A stretch of DNA of 64,000 nt from assembly GCF_947179165.1 (NCBI RefSeq), contig NC_077242.1, positions 38,811,597 through 38,875,596 on the forward strand, given 5' to 3'. Both the position numbers and the translations under genes were made by a program. The stretch comes from Solanum dulcamara (taxonomy: Eukaryota; Streptophyta; Magnoliopsida; Solanales; Solanaceae). The notes under the pieces are model-generated. The model made no database searches and was not told the DNA's origin. It saw nothing but the letters and a program-made list of their open reading frames with translations. This document shows, one piece after another, positions 13,816-25,201 of the stretch (position 1 is its first letter; every line of letters begins with the position of its first letter).

Positions 13816-14275
13816 CTATGATAATAGCATCAGATGCCTGTGCCTCTGACCTCCCGGAGAAAATATAACAATGGGATCTGTAGCCTGTCTGACTATTTCG
13901 CTTGTCGGGATGTGCTTCAGTAGTTCCAACCTTCCCTTCACCCCGGCTGGACTAGCGACCACCACGACCTTGGCTACCACGTCCTCTAGAATGACAACCC
14001 CTACCATAGCCATCGCCTCCACCTCTAACTGATGGGACTCTATAACCCTGATCATGCCAAGCTTGACTCTACTTAGATAATATTTTCTAATATGTACAGG
14101 CTCACCATATCCGTAACAAGTCTTAGGATCAAGAGTGGGTCTTTGTCTGGCCTCTGTCCCTAGTGGGCTTTCTCCCGCGACCTCTACCACGGCCTCTCAT
14201 TTCTACTCCTCCTCTGGATACAACCCCAATGGCTCACTCAGGTGCTGTTGTTGCTCTAGTTCTAACCATTTGCAA
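13816..14275 (-). pseudogene. TE-3 gag, core deleted
   Basis: The usual gag start MVRTRATTAPE lies at about 14240-14272. After some 50 Arg/Gly-rich codons the sequence reaches the zinc knuckle CYGYGEPVHIRKYY at about 14070-14120, where two of the three Cys are Tyr. The capsid domain, normally about 1 kb between these landmarks, is absent, so no particle could be built from this copy. Confidence 0.7.
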
Positions 14276-14471
14276 AAATAAAGTGAAGAAGGTTAGATAC
14301 CAATTTGTATCACCTAGATACCAATTTAATTCAAGTAATAGCATGAAAGAAAGAAGGAATGGAGTTTTTCCTAAATTCCCATAGCCTCTCAAAGAAAACA
14401 AAAGGCGTCCCCATACCATTCCGCAACAATCTACTAGACTTGTCTATGTATGATGAGATCATAAAACCTAA

Positions 14472-14483
14472 AGCTCGATACCA
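14472..14483 (-). other. TE-3 primer-binding site
   Basis: AGCTCGATACCA sits just inside the 5' LTR and matches the reverse complement of the initiator-Met tRNA end (GCTCTGATACCA) apart from one missing base. Confidence 0.7.
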
Positions 14484-14487
14484 AGTT

Positions 14488-15216
14488 TTTCATGACCCAA
14501 ACAGGGAAATGAGTGACACCCACACTTAACCTCCTATGTGGGAGAACCAAAGATACAAACCCTAACTTTTATTAATGATTCAACTTATAAACCACGATAA
14601 TAATGCGGAAGCTCGACCTTAATGGCGCGGGAAGGCAACAAATTGCATAAACCAATTCTTAATCTTATATTATTATACATATCAATTTCAAACACCAAAA
14701 TTATTGCCTCAATTATTAATTAATCATTGGCCACCAAGCCTTTCTTCCCAAATCGAAACGCTACAGTATATGGGAATTTGCACATTTTAACTTTGCAAAA
14801 TTCAAATTCCCTTCTTTTTCTTTCACAAGCCATCATTTTAGTAATAATAATAATATGGCATCTATCCAAACATACATTGCACATATTGAGGCATGATTTA
14901 CTTGAATCACTCCTTCCTCTTCGTTCGACCCCGCAGGTGAGTTCTATATTTTCCCTTCCTCTTTTCTTTTCTCAGTTAATTAGGTATTAAAAGTTACAAT
15001 CTCACTAATTGATTTTAATAAATAAAGAATAAGTGGTATAATATTTTAACTAAATCATCACTTTAGCCCACCAATTAAATGGGTTATCTAAAGTTACTCC
15101 TCAGCTAAATAAGCCTAATTATAGAATAGTCCAAAATATCTATTAAAAATTTATGGAATGAATTTTTTATGAAATAAAAAGTTCTAGTACTCAAAATAAC
15201 TTAATGGGTCGTTACA
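14488..15216 (-). repeat. TE-3 5' LTR with large internal deletion
   Basis: Both ends match the 8393-10397 LTR closely, but the sequence jumps from GCGGAAGCTCGACCTT (about 14607-14622) straight to AATGGCGCGG, which corresponds to about 9803 in the other copy. Roughly 1.28 kb is missing, leaving a 729-bp LTR. Its right end GGGTCGTTACA abuts the CTTGG target duplication. Confidence 0.85.
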
Positions 15217-15221
15217 CTTGG

Positions 15222-15520
15222 TGCATTCAACATGGTTACAATAGGGTCAGTTTGGAGGTGGATTTTGAGTTATTAGTTAAGTGGCTTTAACAAGAAATTA
15301 GTCCACCTTGGAGCATTAACAAGTTTATCTTGGAACTTCAACACTTGGTTAACATGTCAAGTTCTTCAATTGTAAACATATATAATGTATACAGGAAAGC
15401 CAATTTTCCAGCAGACACCTTATCTAAACACAATCGCATAGTGGATTCTACTCAACAATTTTACAATTATGAGAAATTATCACATCATACTAAAGAATAT
15501 TTCAAATTGGATAAAATGGG
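15222..15520 (+). pseudogene. TE-2 RNase H, second half
   Basis: Frame resumes directly after TE-3 and its CTTGG duplication with C-I-Q-H-G-Y and VSLEVDFELLVKWL. It continues through VNIYNVYRKANFPADTLSKH, matching the end of the RNase H fold (usual NxxAD-x-L-(A/S)K-h motif). The frame is open from 15330 to the TE-4 insertion at 15521; codons past 15520 belong to TE-4. A stop after VKWL shows decay. Confidence 0.8.
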
Positions 15521-17960
15521 TGTAACACCCCAATTTTCTTTTTATGGTTTTTCTAAAGGATTGCCAAGTGATCCACATTATCTATGAAGTTCTATGTAAG
15601 CTATTGATTGGGATATCTTACATAACAAACCTATTTGAGTACACATCGAGCTTAGGTCTAGTTGGTTTGGCAGGAAGATAATGGTATAAAAGAAGCATTC
15701 CACTTGATTACATAGGTTCTTAAAGTGAGACGAGATTTCGAACCCACGGAAGAGGGAAAAAGAGGCGTAGCACCTACTTGAAACAAGTAGGAGATGCACC
15801 TACTTGGACGAAGTAGTTGATGCACTTACTTAGACCAAGTAGGTGATGCACCTACTTTAGGTGGACCCCACGCTGCCATATGGCAGCTTTGGATTGGGCG
15901 CATGGATGAGGTGGCGCCCTAGGGGCTGGACATATGTCACTCCTAGGGGCTGCCACATGTCACACTTTAAGGGGGCATATATATACATGTTAAGATGACT
16001 AAGAAGTCATTAATTCATCTTTCCTTGGAGAAACTTAGAAAGACTTGAGAGAAAAATCAAGAGAAAGGAGAAAGAGAGCTACGGGTTTGGCCAATTAAGG
16101 TAAGCCCTCCGATTTCGTTCGGTCAATTAATTGTATTAGGTTTTCTTCGATTAAGTAGCGGTATTTAACAAAGTAAAATTTATAGTTGGGGCAGCAAAGA
16201 GGTTCTTGTCCTTGGTAGCAAACCCATTTTTGGATATGACTGTCGTTAGTAATATTAGTATTACTCCTATGTAAAGCTTTATTTTGAGTGATTCAAGATG
16301 TTTTGGAAAGCTATTTCATAGGGATATAACTTCATTTAGGTTCAGAAACCCAATTTTTCTTTTAGATGCTTGAAAAAGGGTGATGAAGTATAGGGGAGGT
16401 GTTTCCCAGATTTTGATTTGGAAATCCTACATGGACAGCAGTTGGTATTTTGGGCATATCTTTTTGTACAGAATTTCTGTAGGGGTGATTCAAAATTGTA
16501 TGCGACCTAAGACACATGTATATAACTTTCATTGAGTATACAAAGCCTATTTCCCTCATTTATCCCTTTGAAACTGAGCAACAATACAAGATAGTAGGTT
16601 GTCCAGAATTCCGGTTTGAATAGTTTGGGCTGATTTTTATTAATTTCATATTTAGTTTTGATATTATGAAACTCTTAAACTTAAGTAGATGTTTGATTGT
16701 GTATTTAAGGTGTATATGTGCTTATACAAGCTAAGAAGAACTGTTTGACGAAGTGGATTTTGGTTGGTCTATGGCGGAGAGGAATTGAGCTCCTCGAATT
16801 ATGGTAGAACCTGTTGTATGCTAAAACGCCAACGTTTGTATATAAACTTGAACTTAAAATATTTTATTTTCTGAAATTTGAAGTATTTTGATGGGTTGTT
16901 TCCTTGCTCCTTGTTTTGTATTTTGGTATGACTATTATCTCAAGTATTGCAAAACTTTTGCTAAATCGCCCACTTGTATGAATTGCTTAATCATTTTGCA
17001 TTCTTGTTGGGACTTTTTCCTTCTTGGTATGGTGATTTGTTATCGATATTGGCATGCCTCTCGATTCAAATCTTGCCCATCTTGACTTTGAATTTACATT
17101 TTGTCTTGACGATGGGGTTTCGTCCATTCTTGAGTACGAGTGGAAAGCCACTTTTAATATGGTTCTTGTTTCTCTTGATATTGGGTGACGACCCTTATTG
17201 ATATGGGCTTCGGTCCTTCTTGATTTCGGGGCTTTAGTCCATCTTGATGTTGATTGTGCTTAGTGTGAAGGCATGACATACCTATTGGGCGAAATTGATT
17301 ATTTGACAACTCTTTCGAATTGAATTATAAGTTTCTTGATCCTTGAGCCTTTGAATATTGATATTGATTTTGAAACTCTTCAAGGTTTGTATTAGATACT
17401 TTGATACACTTGTTCACTTGGGCTTACTTTTACCTTATTGAGCCACCTGCGACGAACAAGGGAATTGAAGAATTTAATGGCTCCAAGCCCAAAGTTTTTA
17501 CACCACTATGCTTTATGCTTAGCGATAGTTATTTTCTATCATAGGTAATGTGCGAGATAAGGTATGAAGATGGCCATTTGGAGTAGACTTTTTGGAGCCC
17601 TTGTGAAGATCACATCTGCATATGCATCTAGTTTTTATAAATATTTTAGGGGACTTGTACATGATACATGTGGCACTTATGTATAAAATTGTGAAGGCTT
17701 ATGAAAACAAAACTATATGTTTGTAACTTGAACAGGGTGACTAGTTTAGCTATTTTGGACTGTGCTTTTAACTTAAGTCATGCCTGTACTGCGTTTATAT
17801 GTTGTCTTGTCATTTTGCACAAAGAAAGATAATAGTTTTGTAATAACTACTGGTTCGAATTTTGTGTATTTTATGGACCCGCAATGGCGTTAACTATTTG
17901 TGATTTAAAAAAAACTACCTTTTGTTTCGTAAGTGGCATCCTTCCAAAGGGGGTTCTATA
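15521..17960 (+). repeat. TE-4: solo LTR inside the LINE
   Basis: 2.44 kb from TGTAACACCCC to GGGGGTTCTATA (a decayed inverted terminus), flanked by perfect ATGGG duplications at 15516-15520 and 17961-17965. It carries three to four tandem motifs of the type GCACCTACTTG...CAAGTAG at 15770-15860 and GACATATGTCACTCCTAGGGGCTGCC repeats nearby, recalling the LTRs of TE-6 and TE-13, to which it is a distant relative in the same orientation. A TATATATACATG block at 15978-15989 may be its TATA box. No coding sequence is evident. Confidence 0.8.
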
Positions 17961-17965
17961 ATGGG

Positions 17966-18427
17966 GATGGCCAATTTTAGGAGAAGGAAGTTGAAAAGGA
18001 TCAAGAAACCCCCTTAGAAGTCTACTGAATCAATATCTTTGGGATATTTGTTCTTTTTTTTTTACCTCATCCTTCAATTCTTCTTTTAAGCTATATAGGT
18101 TAAGATACAGCTTCTAGGAAGAAAATTTTATTTTATTTTAGATCTTTATTTATTTATTGTAAGGCGAGAGTCTCCCTTATTTACTCTTTCATATATTCTT
18201 TGTACCGAGAGGGTTCCTCTCTTTTAGGTACTTAGACTCTAGGTTTGTCTTCTTAGTATTGGGGTTGATTTGGTCGACCTTAGTAGGTTAACCAACTTAA
18301 GAACCACCATAGGATCGGATGTAAGGTTTTAAGTCCCGCTCTTTGTAATTTTTCTTTTTGTTATTTATATTAAGGCCTGGAGGTGTTGCTCAGCCCCTGA
18401 CCCCCTCAAGGGTCGCTAAAATAAAAA
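17966..18427 (+). pseudogene. TE-2 C-terminal tail and 3' UTR
   Basis: After TE-4 and its ATGGG duplication the LINE frame resumes with MANFRRRKLKRIKKPP and a stop at about 17996, the basic tail expected at the end of plant L1 ORF2. A T-rich 3' UTR of about 430 bp ends in an A-rich run before the target-site duplication. No other gene is present. Confidence 0.75.
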
Positions 18428-18441
18428 AAGCTTTCAAAACT

Positions 18442-18587
18442 CAAATCTTTCCAAACCTTTACTTTTCAAAGAATTTTTTAAATCAACTTCAAATATTATT
18501 GATCAAACATGACTCAGGGCAACTACTTGGAGGGGTAAAATGGTCATTTTAAAAATATTTCTAAAAATAATCTTCAGGGTCATTACA
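18442..18587 (-). repeat. TE-1 LTR, second part
   Basis: After the LINE poly-A and the repeated target AAGCTTTCAAAACT (18428-18441), AT-rich LTR sequence resumes and ends GGGTCATTACA at 18587, the inverted counterpart of the TGTCACAACC start. CTTGG follows. Assigning it to TE-1 rests on the LINE TSD; without the left LTR it cannot be aligned. Confidence 0.55.
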
Positions 18588-18883
18588 CTTGGCCTCGTCG
18601 TCTCCTCCACCATGATCCACCCTTCCCTTCTCTCTCTTTTCTTCAGCCACACTTCCTTTATCATTGTCTTTTATATCTAAAAAACATCATTACCATCTCC
18701 TCCTTTATTTTCTTCAAATTTGGTAGCCATCATCATCTTATTCATTGAAAAAATGGAGACCCACACTATCACTGCTTTATTTTATCTCTCCCTCCCTCTT
18801 TTCTTCCTGAAAAATATATATATTTAACCCAAGTAAATTAGATTTTTTTTAAAAAAATAGATCTGCAAAAATAGATCGTTGAA
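18588..18883. other. Single-copy-looking spacer between nests I and II
   Basis: About 300 bp, pyrimidine-rich on the + strand, with CTCCTCCACC and TCTCTCCCTCCC runs. No open frame or repeat was recognised. Confidence 0.4.
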
Positions 18884-19129
18884 TTAAGAGGAATGATGGT
18901 GATGATGGGTGGACGGTGATATTTTGAATAAAGGAGTTATACCTTTTTCATTCTTGGCCTTCAAGAAGTTGTGAACCTGCTCAGAGATTAGTTGATTATA
19001 AATCTCCATATACTCTACTAATACATGATTGAAGTTGAAGTTGTGAACCTGTAGCTCATAAAGTTGAAGACGAAACACAATAGTCAAACTGAAATCGACA
19101 GTTATTTCAAAATAGTTCTTTTTTCCCCT
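18884..19129 (-). pseudogene. Unrecognised duplicated reading frame, copy 1
   Basis: Encodes GKKNYFEITVDFSLTIVFRL, then a segment including YELQVHNFNFNHVLVEYM and KAKNEKGITPLFKISPS. I do not recognise a family. Copy 2 (about 33549-33790) keeps about 70 codons open in the same frame with mostly conservative changes (V/I, E/Q, L/M). There is no ATG at the start; it could be a captured exon or chance. The His-rich end (THHHHH) comes from a GATGGTGATGATGG repeat on the opposite strand. Confidence 0.35.
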
Positions 19130-19515
19130 CAAATTTCACATGTATGTCGTTAATTTGCCAATTTTTCACTTCACCGTTAGTGTAATACACACATTTCATA
19201 TTTTTGTTAATTGTCTAAAAAGTGTTCAAATGGTTCAAATTTGAATTGGTAGAGTTGTTAAATAGGTATTAGTCTTAATTAAGATGTCTAAATAAATTAT
19301 GTAAATAACTTTAAGAGGTCATCGATGACTTAAGCTTTAATAAATTTATCACTTACAAAACGTCAATCTTCAATTTTAAAAAGATAGATCATCTACTTTT
19401 AAAATCAAAAAGATGGTAAACAATAGTAAATCGACTAAAATTACACATAAATATTACAAATTGTAGTTTTAATATGTATGCAATTTTATAAATTTTTCAA
19501 AATAAAAATATTTAG

Positions 19516-19521
<6 letters not shown>

Positions 19522-19601
<80 letters not shown>
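19522..19601. repeat. Compound microsatellite (CA)n(TA)n
   Basis: About 20 CA units followed by about 20 TA units. The equivalent place in copy 2 (34182-34228) holds (TA)n(GTAT)n instead. Confidence 0.95.
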
Positions 19602-19603
<2 letters not shown>

Positions 19604-19875
19604 ATAAATAATACATTTAATTAACATCACAAACGTCATGTAGTCATACATTTGCCTTTTCAATTAGTAAACAACTCACATTTTAAATATTGTATTGGAT
19701 TTATTTAGTAATAAACAACTCTCTCTAAATAATAAAATTTGTAAGCTAATTTATTTAAATAAATTTACTAGTACACATATAAAACACAAAACCAAGAAAA
19801 TAAATAAAATGAGTAAGAGAATTTGAGGGGTACTTTAGTCTTTTTATATGTTAAACCCATGATATTAAATCATAT

Positions 19876-20232
19876 TGCTTACAAAAAATTTTAAAGAGAT
19901 AAAAAATAAATTGTAATCATAAATAAAATATGAAGAAACGCAATTTTATTGATAAAATATGTGGGTACAAATCTGTTTGTTTCCTTGATCCTTCTCTCAT
20001 AAGATTTCTCCATGATTCGAGGTTTGTTAGTGGCGTATCTCGCTAAGAGATTTGGGTTTGATCTCTTTGTGAATATTTCATAAATTTGTGGAATATTTGA
20101 GGATGAATTTTCAAGGGAATATAACACCCTTTATATAGGCATGTATTAGGGTTTAGGGTAGAGTAGCCTCCATAAAACACTAACTAAAATAGGACTCATC
20201 TTGTTGAGTCCTACAAAATTTTGATTTCTATA
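19876..20232 (-). repeat. TE-5 3' LTR
   Basis: Aligns with 33049-33410 over its length, including GTGGGTACAAATCTGTTTGT and GTGAATATT(T/C)CATAAATTTG. A CTTTATATAGGC block near 20130 is the likely TATA box on the minus strand. It ends GATTTCTATA beside the polypurine tract. Confidence 0.85.
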
Positions 20233-20246
20233 GATGCCCCCCCCCA
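20233..20246 (-). other. TE-5 polypurine tract
   Basis: GATGCCCCCCCCCA on the + strand, i.e. a run of nine G on the element strand, lies immediately inside the 3' LTR. This is the expected plus-strand DNA priming site. Confidence 0.8.
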
Positions 20247-20453
20247 ACTTCATGGTCTTTTGGAGTGTAGACTTGATGAAGCTCACAAACGATTCTTGCA
20301 GTACTCATTCTTCCACCTTTGCAATTTTGTGGCTTCAGATTTACAAATTTGGTAGATTTAGGACTTTATCCATCAAAATTGAAGAATTTGAAGACTTCAA
20401 CTTGAAAACTTAGTTAATTTGAGACTTCTAATTTCAAACTTGAAGAATTTGAA

Positions 20454-21064
20454 TGTTATACCCCATACTTTTGTACCTTGAAATGCCTCTTAAGCTTCTT
20501 AAGTTTCTTGAAAGGTTCTTAAGTTTTTGGAAAGATTCTTAAGTTTCTTAAAGTTTCTTAAAGCTTCTTAAAGTTTCTTAAAGCTTCTTAAATCTTATCA
20601 TGTGAGATGGATAATATATAACGCTATCAAACAACTCTAAGTAAGGGAGAATGTGACACCCCATAGTAGGGAAGATTGAAAATATGGTTATAAGAATCTG
20701 GAAGGAGTTGGAGGCCAAGTAATGAGTCGTAGGACTCGACTTACTTATGTAAGCTAACAACTTGGAAATCTTACATACTTAAGCTACTTGAGTACATACC
20801 AAGCTTACGTATCAAAGATTACATAGGTTAGTAAAATAAGACAAGATTACGAATCCACGAGGGGGAAAAGAAGGTTACATTTGGCAGCATGAGAGAGTGA
20901 TATGTGGCAGCAGCTGGAAGTTCCATGTGGCACCATCTGGAGTAAGGGGGTAGACCCCACATGCCATGTGGAAGCTCATGGTCAGAGGAGGTGGTGTGTT
21001 GGCCCAACGAGGGCTTGACACATGTCACCACTTGGAGGTTATCACGTGTCACCTCCTAAGGTGG

Positions 21065-21138
<74 letters not shown>

Positions 21139-23531
21139 GATCATCCTTATCAAGAAAAGTCATTCTTATCTCCTAAGTTCAAGAAAATCTAGAGAGAAAA
21201 AAAAAGAGAAGAGAAACCCTAAGTTAGAGAGAAAGGCTACGGATTTGGAGAGGAAAAAGAGGTAAGTTTTCTGATTTTGTTCCATAAATTAATTATCTAT
21301 GGGATACCATGATGATATAAAGGTGTTATTAGTGTAAATTTATGATTTGGGGAATCACCAAAAGGACAACAAGTAGCCACAAAGTTTTAGTCGCGCTAAA
21401 AGAATTTTTGAGGTGAGTTTTGGTGAGTTTCGGGCAAGGTACAGTTTTCCCTTTAAAACTAAAGTTTATGATGATGTTATGAGGTATTACATGTCTTAAA
21501 TAATTTTGGAAGTGTAAAAATTGCATAAGGATGCTTGACGTTAGAAACAATCTAAATTGAAGTCGTTATAGTTAAATTAAAGTCGAGTAGTGTGTTGCGA
21601 TTGTGGTGCTGCGGTTGCAGCTTGTTTGGTTGCGTGTTGCAGGGATGTAAGGTTTTTTAAAAAGGGTGTGGGTGCATCTGAATTCATCCACACGACCCTC
21701 CATTTCATATTGTTAAGGATTTTACGAAATAAAGGTTAAAAGCTCTATTTCGGTATCGTAGTTTTAAACGAGTTGTTTGGAGTTTGTATTGTATAAAGTT
21801 GAAGTGATTTACTTATATATGTGCTGATGGTTGTTGTTGTGGTATGGTTATTGATATTTTGGCCAAGTTAAAATCTCGAGGATGTTGAAATTATAGGGGA
21901 GATGCTGCCCAATTTTTGGTAACTTCGGAGCTAGTAATAAGCTAGTCAAGGGAAATGGATAAGGAAATGATTCCTACGGATATGTGGTTGTAGAGTTGGA
22001 AATGGGAAATTTAAAGGTTATTAATCTTAGTATTACTCTCATGTAGGTTCAAAAGACGACGAGGCAAACGAGGTTAAGAATAATCCATAAGAGGTATGTG
22101 AAGCTACCTTCTTTCTCTTGGCATGTTTTTGGTATAAGTATGTAAAGATACCCTTTCTTTCTCTTGGCATGTTTGGCATAAGTATGTAAAGCCTATCCTT
22201 TCTCTTCTTCTGGCTTGTCCTAGATGTAAGTAAAAGATGATACAATCTCTAAGGTGATTCCAATCCTAAGTGGTTCTTATTTACCCTTTAATGTTGGAAC
22301 TCTTACAATAATTGGCATGACTTTTATGAAGCAAATATATGACGTTTATATGATTTCCATGGAGTTTCTATTCTCAGATCCACTTGGATGACCAATTTCG
22401 TAATTTCTAAAAGATATTTTATTATGCCTTGATACGAGTATATGATTTCAGAAGTTCTATTTTGATATAATCCATAGTGACATTCGAAAGGTACTTGATA
22501 TGACTCATGTATTGATTTTTGAATGATAGCTCATTTTGATCATTCCATCGAGTCTCAAATATTATTTAAATTACATTTAGTTTTTCACTACTCCACTCGT
22601 GGACTCGTGGATGCCTCAATGCATCCTTCACTGAGACCGGGCAAGGATATACATGATCATGCATACTTCTCTACCTTGTTCGCCATGCCCCGACATGAAG
22701 GGGCAGGTACGCCATGTACATGGGTCGTTTGTGGAGTTATGTTGTGCCATGTACACATATGCTAATGTCTGATGATATAATATGATATGATATGGTCATA
22801 TGATATGATATGATTTGTTATGGAGATATTCCCTACTCTAGAGTTATATTGTGTTGTGGTGTCGGTGATGGGATGGCGACCATGTTTTGTTCATCGCATC
22901 CCATAATGGGGCCGAATATGACATATGTTTCTCCACATGCATTATGAGGGGTTGTGATAAGCATTTGGATATTTATGGATATTTTACTCATTTGTTTTTC
23001 ACATTCTATTCTGGTGATGACTTTATTTATTATAGCCCATGCTTTACATACTCGGTATATTTTCCGTATTGACCCCCTTTCTTTGGGGGGCTACATTATA
23101 TGCCTGCAAGTACAGACGCTTGATTTGCCAATCCACTTGCTTAGGACATCCACTCTGTTGTTTGACAGTGCTCTTTTATTTGGAGACCCTATTTTGGTAC
23201 TAACTTTTTTGTTGCATATTTGTACACATTGGTCAGGGGTACGATGGAGCCCTGTCCCATCATATGAGTAGACTACAATTCTATAGAGGTATATAGACTT
23301 ATGTTATGGGTTCTGTATATATTCTGTGGGTCCTGTATATATGTTCTGGACTTTTATGTTCCGTGACGGCCTTAACGGCCTTCGTGTGCTACATCTGCTT
23401 TCAAGTTCTCCCTAGCGACCTGTTTTTATTTCTACACTTGTTTCTTCTGCTAACATGCTAACTGAGGCTAAGGATACGTATGGATGCCCAACTCGGGCAC
23501 TAGTCATGGCCTATGGGATTGGGTCGTGACA
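20454..23531 (+). repeat. TE-6: solo LTR inside TE-5
   Basis: 3.08 kb from TGTTATACCCC to GGGTCGTGACA, flanked by perfect TTGAA duplications (20449-20453 and 23532-23536). It lies in the 3' untranslated part of TE-5. Similar in layout to the TE-13 LTR: near-identical ATGTGTTACCCCATAGTAG-type block, GATTACATAGG, CACGTGTCACCTCCTA, AGGTATGTGAAGCT and an ATGATATGATATGATATGG stretch. A (TA)n tract occupies the presumed TATA region. No gene. Confidence 0.9.
21067..21135. repeat. (TA)n microsatellite in TE-6
   Basis: About 34 TA units, at the place where TE-13 LTRs have a short TATATATACATGTATATGTG block. Confidence 0.95.
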
Positions 23532-23536
23532 TTGAA

Positions 23537-23990
23537 GACTTCAACTTTTGTTGGAAAGGCTCATATTTCATAGGGGTTAGCCCCATCGAGTCACCATCAT
23601 TTGGTGCAAGTTTGAAGTTTGATAAAAGAGTATTCATACAATTGACTTTCATGTGACAGATCAAGTGGGAAGATGTGATTTTTTAACACCCATGCAACTA
23701 CACTTAGAATGTAACTCTAAGAGCCTACATACCTTAGTGAAGAGGATCAACTCACAACGTAGTTTTGGAGGAGTGGTTTTTTTGTTTTCTAACTTTTGCC
23801 TAGGCTGTTTCTTTCAAGATTTTCAACCTAGCAGACTTTTTTTTGGGTGTCGTGCATAATTTATACTCTAGCAGGCCAGAATTAACATGCATTTTATGCT
23901 CGTACCTTAAGGAGCGTCATATCACTTCAAGGGAAGTACCTTTTTAGGAATTTTGCATTAATAGAATCAATCCTCATGCCATCAATATCA
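23537..23990 (-). other. TE-5 3' untranslated region
   Basis: Sequence between the integrase end and the TE-6 insertion, with no coding signal. Together with 20247-20453 it forms the stretch before the polypurine tract. Confidence 0.6.
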
Positions 23991-25150
23991 ACAAGCTTGT
24001 AAGAGCCATTTGAATATGCTTCTTGTACGACATATGGCTCATCCCACTTCACAGTGAATTCGCCCCAAACTTATGTAAAGTGATAATAGGCCTTCTTAAT
24101 GCAAGGACTTGATCTCCAACTTGGAAGCACCTAAAATGAACCTTGTTGTTCAAAGCACGAGATAGACTGGATTGATAACATTCAAGATTTTGTTGAGATT
24201 TCAGCATATTTTCATCAAGTACTTCTAATTCGGCAAGACATAGTCAAACATTTTCTTCTTCAGTGAGCCCTTCTTAGATAGCAAGTCTTAAGAAAGGTAT
24301 TTGACGCTCGAGTGGTAGGACTGCTTCAACTCCAAAGGTAAGTGAATATGGGGTTGCTTGAGTTGGTGTGCAGTATGTCATCCTATATGCCCGCAACGCT
24401 TCTTCCATTCTTTCATGCCAGTCTCATTTGGAGTTGGACATGACTTTCTTCAGAAGGCTACATAGAATCTTATTAAATGCTTCATCTAGATCGTTGGTTG
24501 CAGCAATATACATAGATGATTTTTGTTACTTGAAACCAAAGAAATCATAAATTTTTTTCATCAACTTGTTATCAAATGGTTTTTCGTTGTCCATTATTAT
24601 GTAGCGAGGAATGCCAAATCAGTAGATGATATTCACCCGAATGAAGTTTGCAACATTCTCCTTCTTCATTTCTTTAGGAGCAATAACTTCGAGCCATTTT
24701 GAAAAGTAATCTAATGCAGCCAAGATATACAAGTGTCCACCAGAAGACTGTGGCACTGGTCCAACAATATCCAATCCCCAAGCATCGAATGACCAAGATG
24801 CGATAATTGGATGTAATATTTTGGGTGGCTTATGTATAAAATTTGTATGAAATTGGCAAGCCTTGCACCTTCAAACATAATCTAATAAATCTTTCACCAT
24901 GTTTGGCTAGTAATACCCCATTCTTTTTACACTATGATGGCTAGTAATACTCCATTCTTTTTATGTGAAAGTGGAGCTTTGGTCTAGATTGATGTGATCC
25001 ACATACTCTTGAATGTGCTACTTGTAGAGCTTGGACTGCTTTTTCCTCTCCAAAATATCGCAAGAGTACTCCCTCAAACGACCTTCTATATAATGTGTCC
25101 TTGTATTATAGGAAGCGAGGCGCACGATGATAAATGTCAGTCCTTCTCTT
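23991..25150 (-). pseudogene. TE-5 integrase
   Basis: Minus-strand translation reads PPSSGGHLYILAALDYFSKW and PKEMKKENVANFIR, then a decayed IIMDNEKPFDNKLMKKIYDF (second catalytic Asp region), WHERMEEALRAYRMTY.TPTQATPYSL and a C-terminal part with GWKWDEPYVVQEAYSNG-like sequence near 24000-24060. Stops interrupt every few dozen codons. The domain order places it downstream of the RNase H region, as in Tat/Ogre elements. Confidence 0.8.
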
Positions 25151-25201
25151 TAGATTTTCTAGAAGTATTCCATAACATAAATAGTCGGTAATATGTTATT
25201 G

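Larger units (their letters stand above)
8393..15216 (-). mobile_element. TE-3: Ty3/gypsy chromovirus (Tekay/Del-like), non-autonomous
   Basis: Minus-strand element of 6.8 kb with both LTRs (8393-10397 and 14488-15216), a degenerate initiator-Met primer site, a shortened gag, protease, reverse transcriptase, RNase H, integrase and a C-terminal segment ending WEIEADMREKYPHLF, characteristic of Tekay/Del chromoviruses. Flanking duplications are CCTGG (8388-8392) and CTTGG (15217-15221). The gag core is deleted, the integrase Glu is changed and stops are scattered, so it depended on or outlived an autonomous partner. Confidence 0.85.
6177..18427 (+). mobile_element. TE-2: L1-type LINE, 5'-truncated, interrupted by TE-3 and TE-4
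   Basis: Plus-strand non-LTR retrotransposon. It lacks the endonuclease and starts inside reverse transcriptase; the zinc-binding RT-associated region, RNase H, C-terminal basic tail, 3' UTR and a short A-rich tail (18417-18429) follow. It is flanked by AAGCCTTCAAAACT (6163-6176) and AAGCTTTCAAAACT (18428-18441), a 13/14 match typical of target-primed integration. TE-3 splits it at 8392/15222 and TE-4 at 15520/17966; the reading frame is continuous across both joins when the insertions are removed. Confidence 0.85.
1..18587 (-). mobile_element. TE-1: Ty3/gypsy retrotransposon, 3' part off-window, LTR split by nested insertions
   Basis: Minus-strand gypsy element. Read leftwards from its LTR it has a degenerate primer site, gag, protease, reverse transcriptase and RNase H; integrase and the other LTR lie beyond the left edge. 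Its single visible LTR runs from 3618 to 6176, is interrupted by LINE TE-2, and resumes at 18442 to end in CATTACA at 18587. The pairing is supported by a duplicated 14-bp target at both LINE ends. The bases after 18587 are CTTGG, the expected TSD, but the partner lies off-window. Many stops and frameshifts show it is dead. Confidence 0.75.
18884..19875. repeat. Tandem duplication copy 1, left part (target of TE-5)
   Basis: Matches 33546-34515 in the same orientation over nearly its whole length, starting at TTAAGAGGAATGATGG. It contains a minus-strand frame (18884-19132) of unknown identity that is also open in copy 2, and a (CA)n(TA)n run. It is cut at 19875 by TE-5 and resumes at 33411. 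Confidence 0.8.

Noticed and set aside
20966..21265. Open frame with a long YIYIYI stretch
   Set aside because: It is the (TA)n microsatellite in solo LTR TE-6 read as protein.
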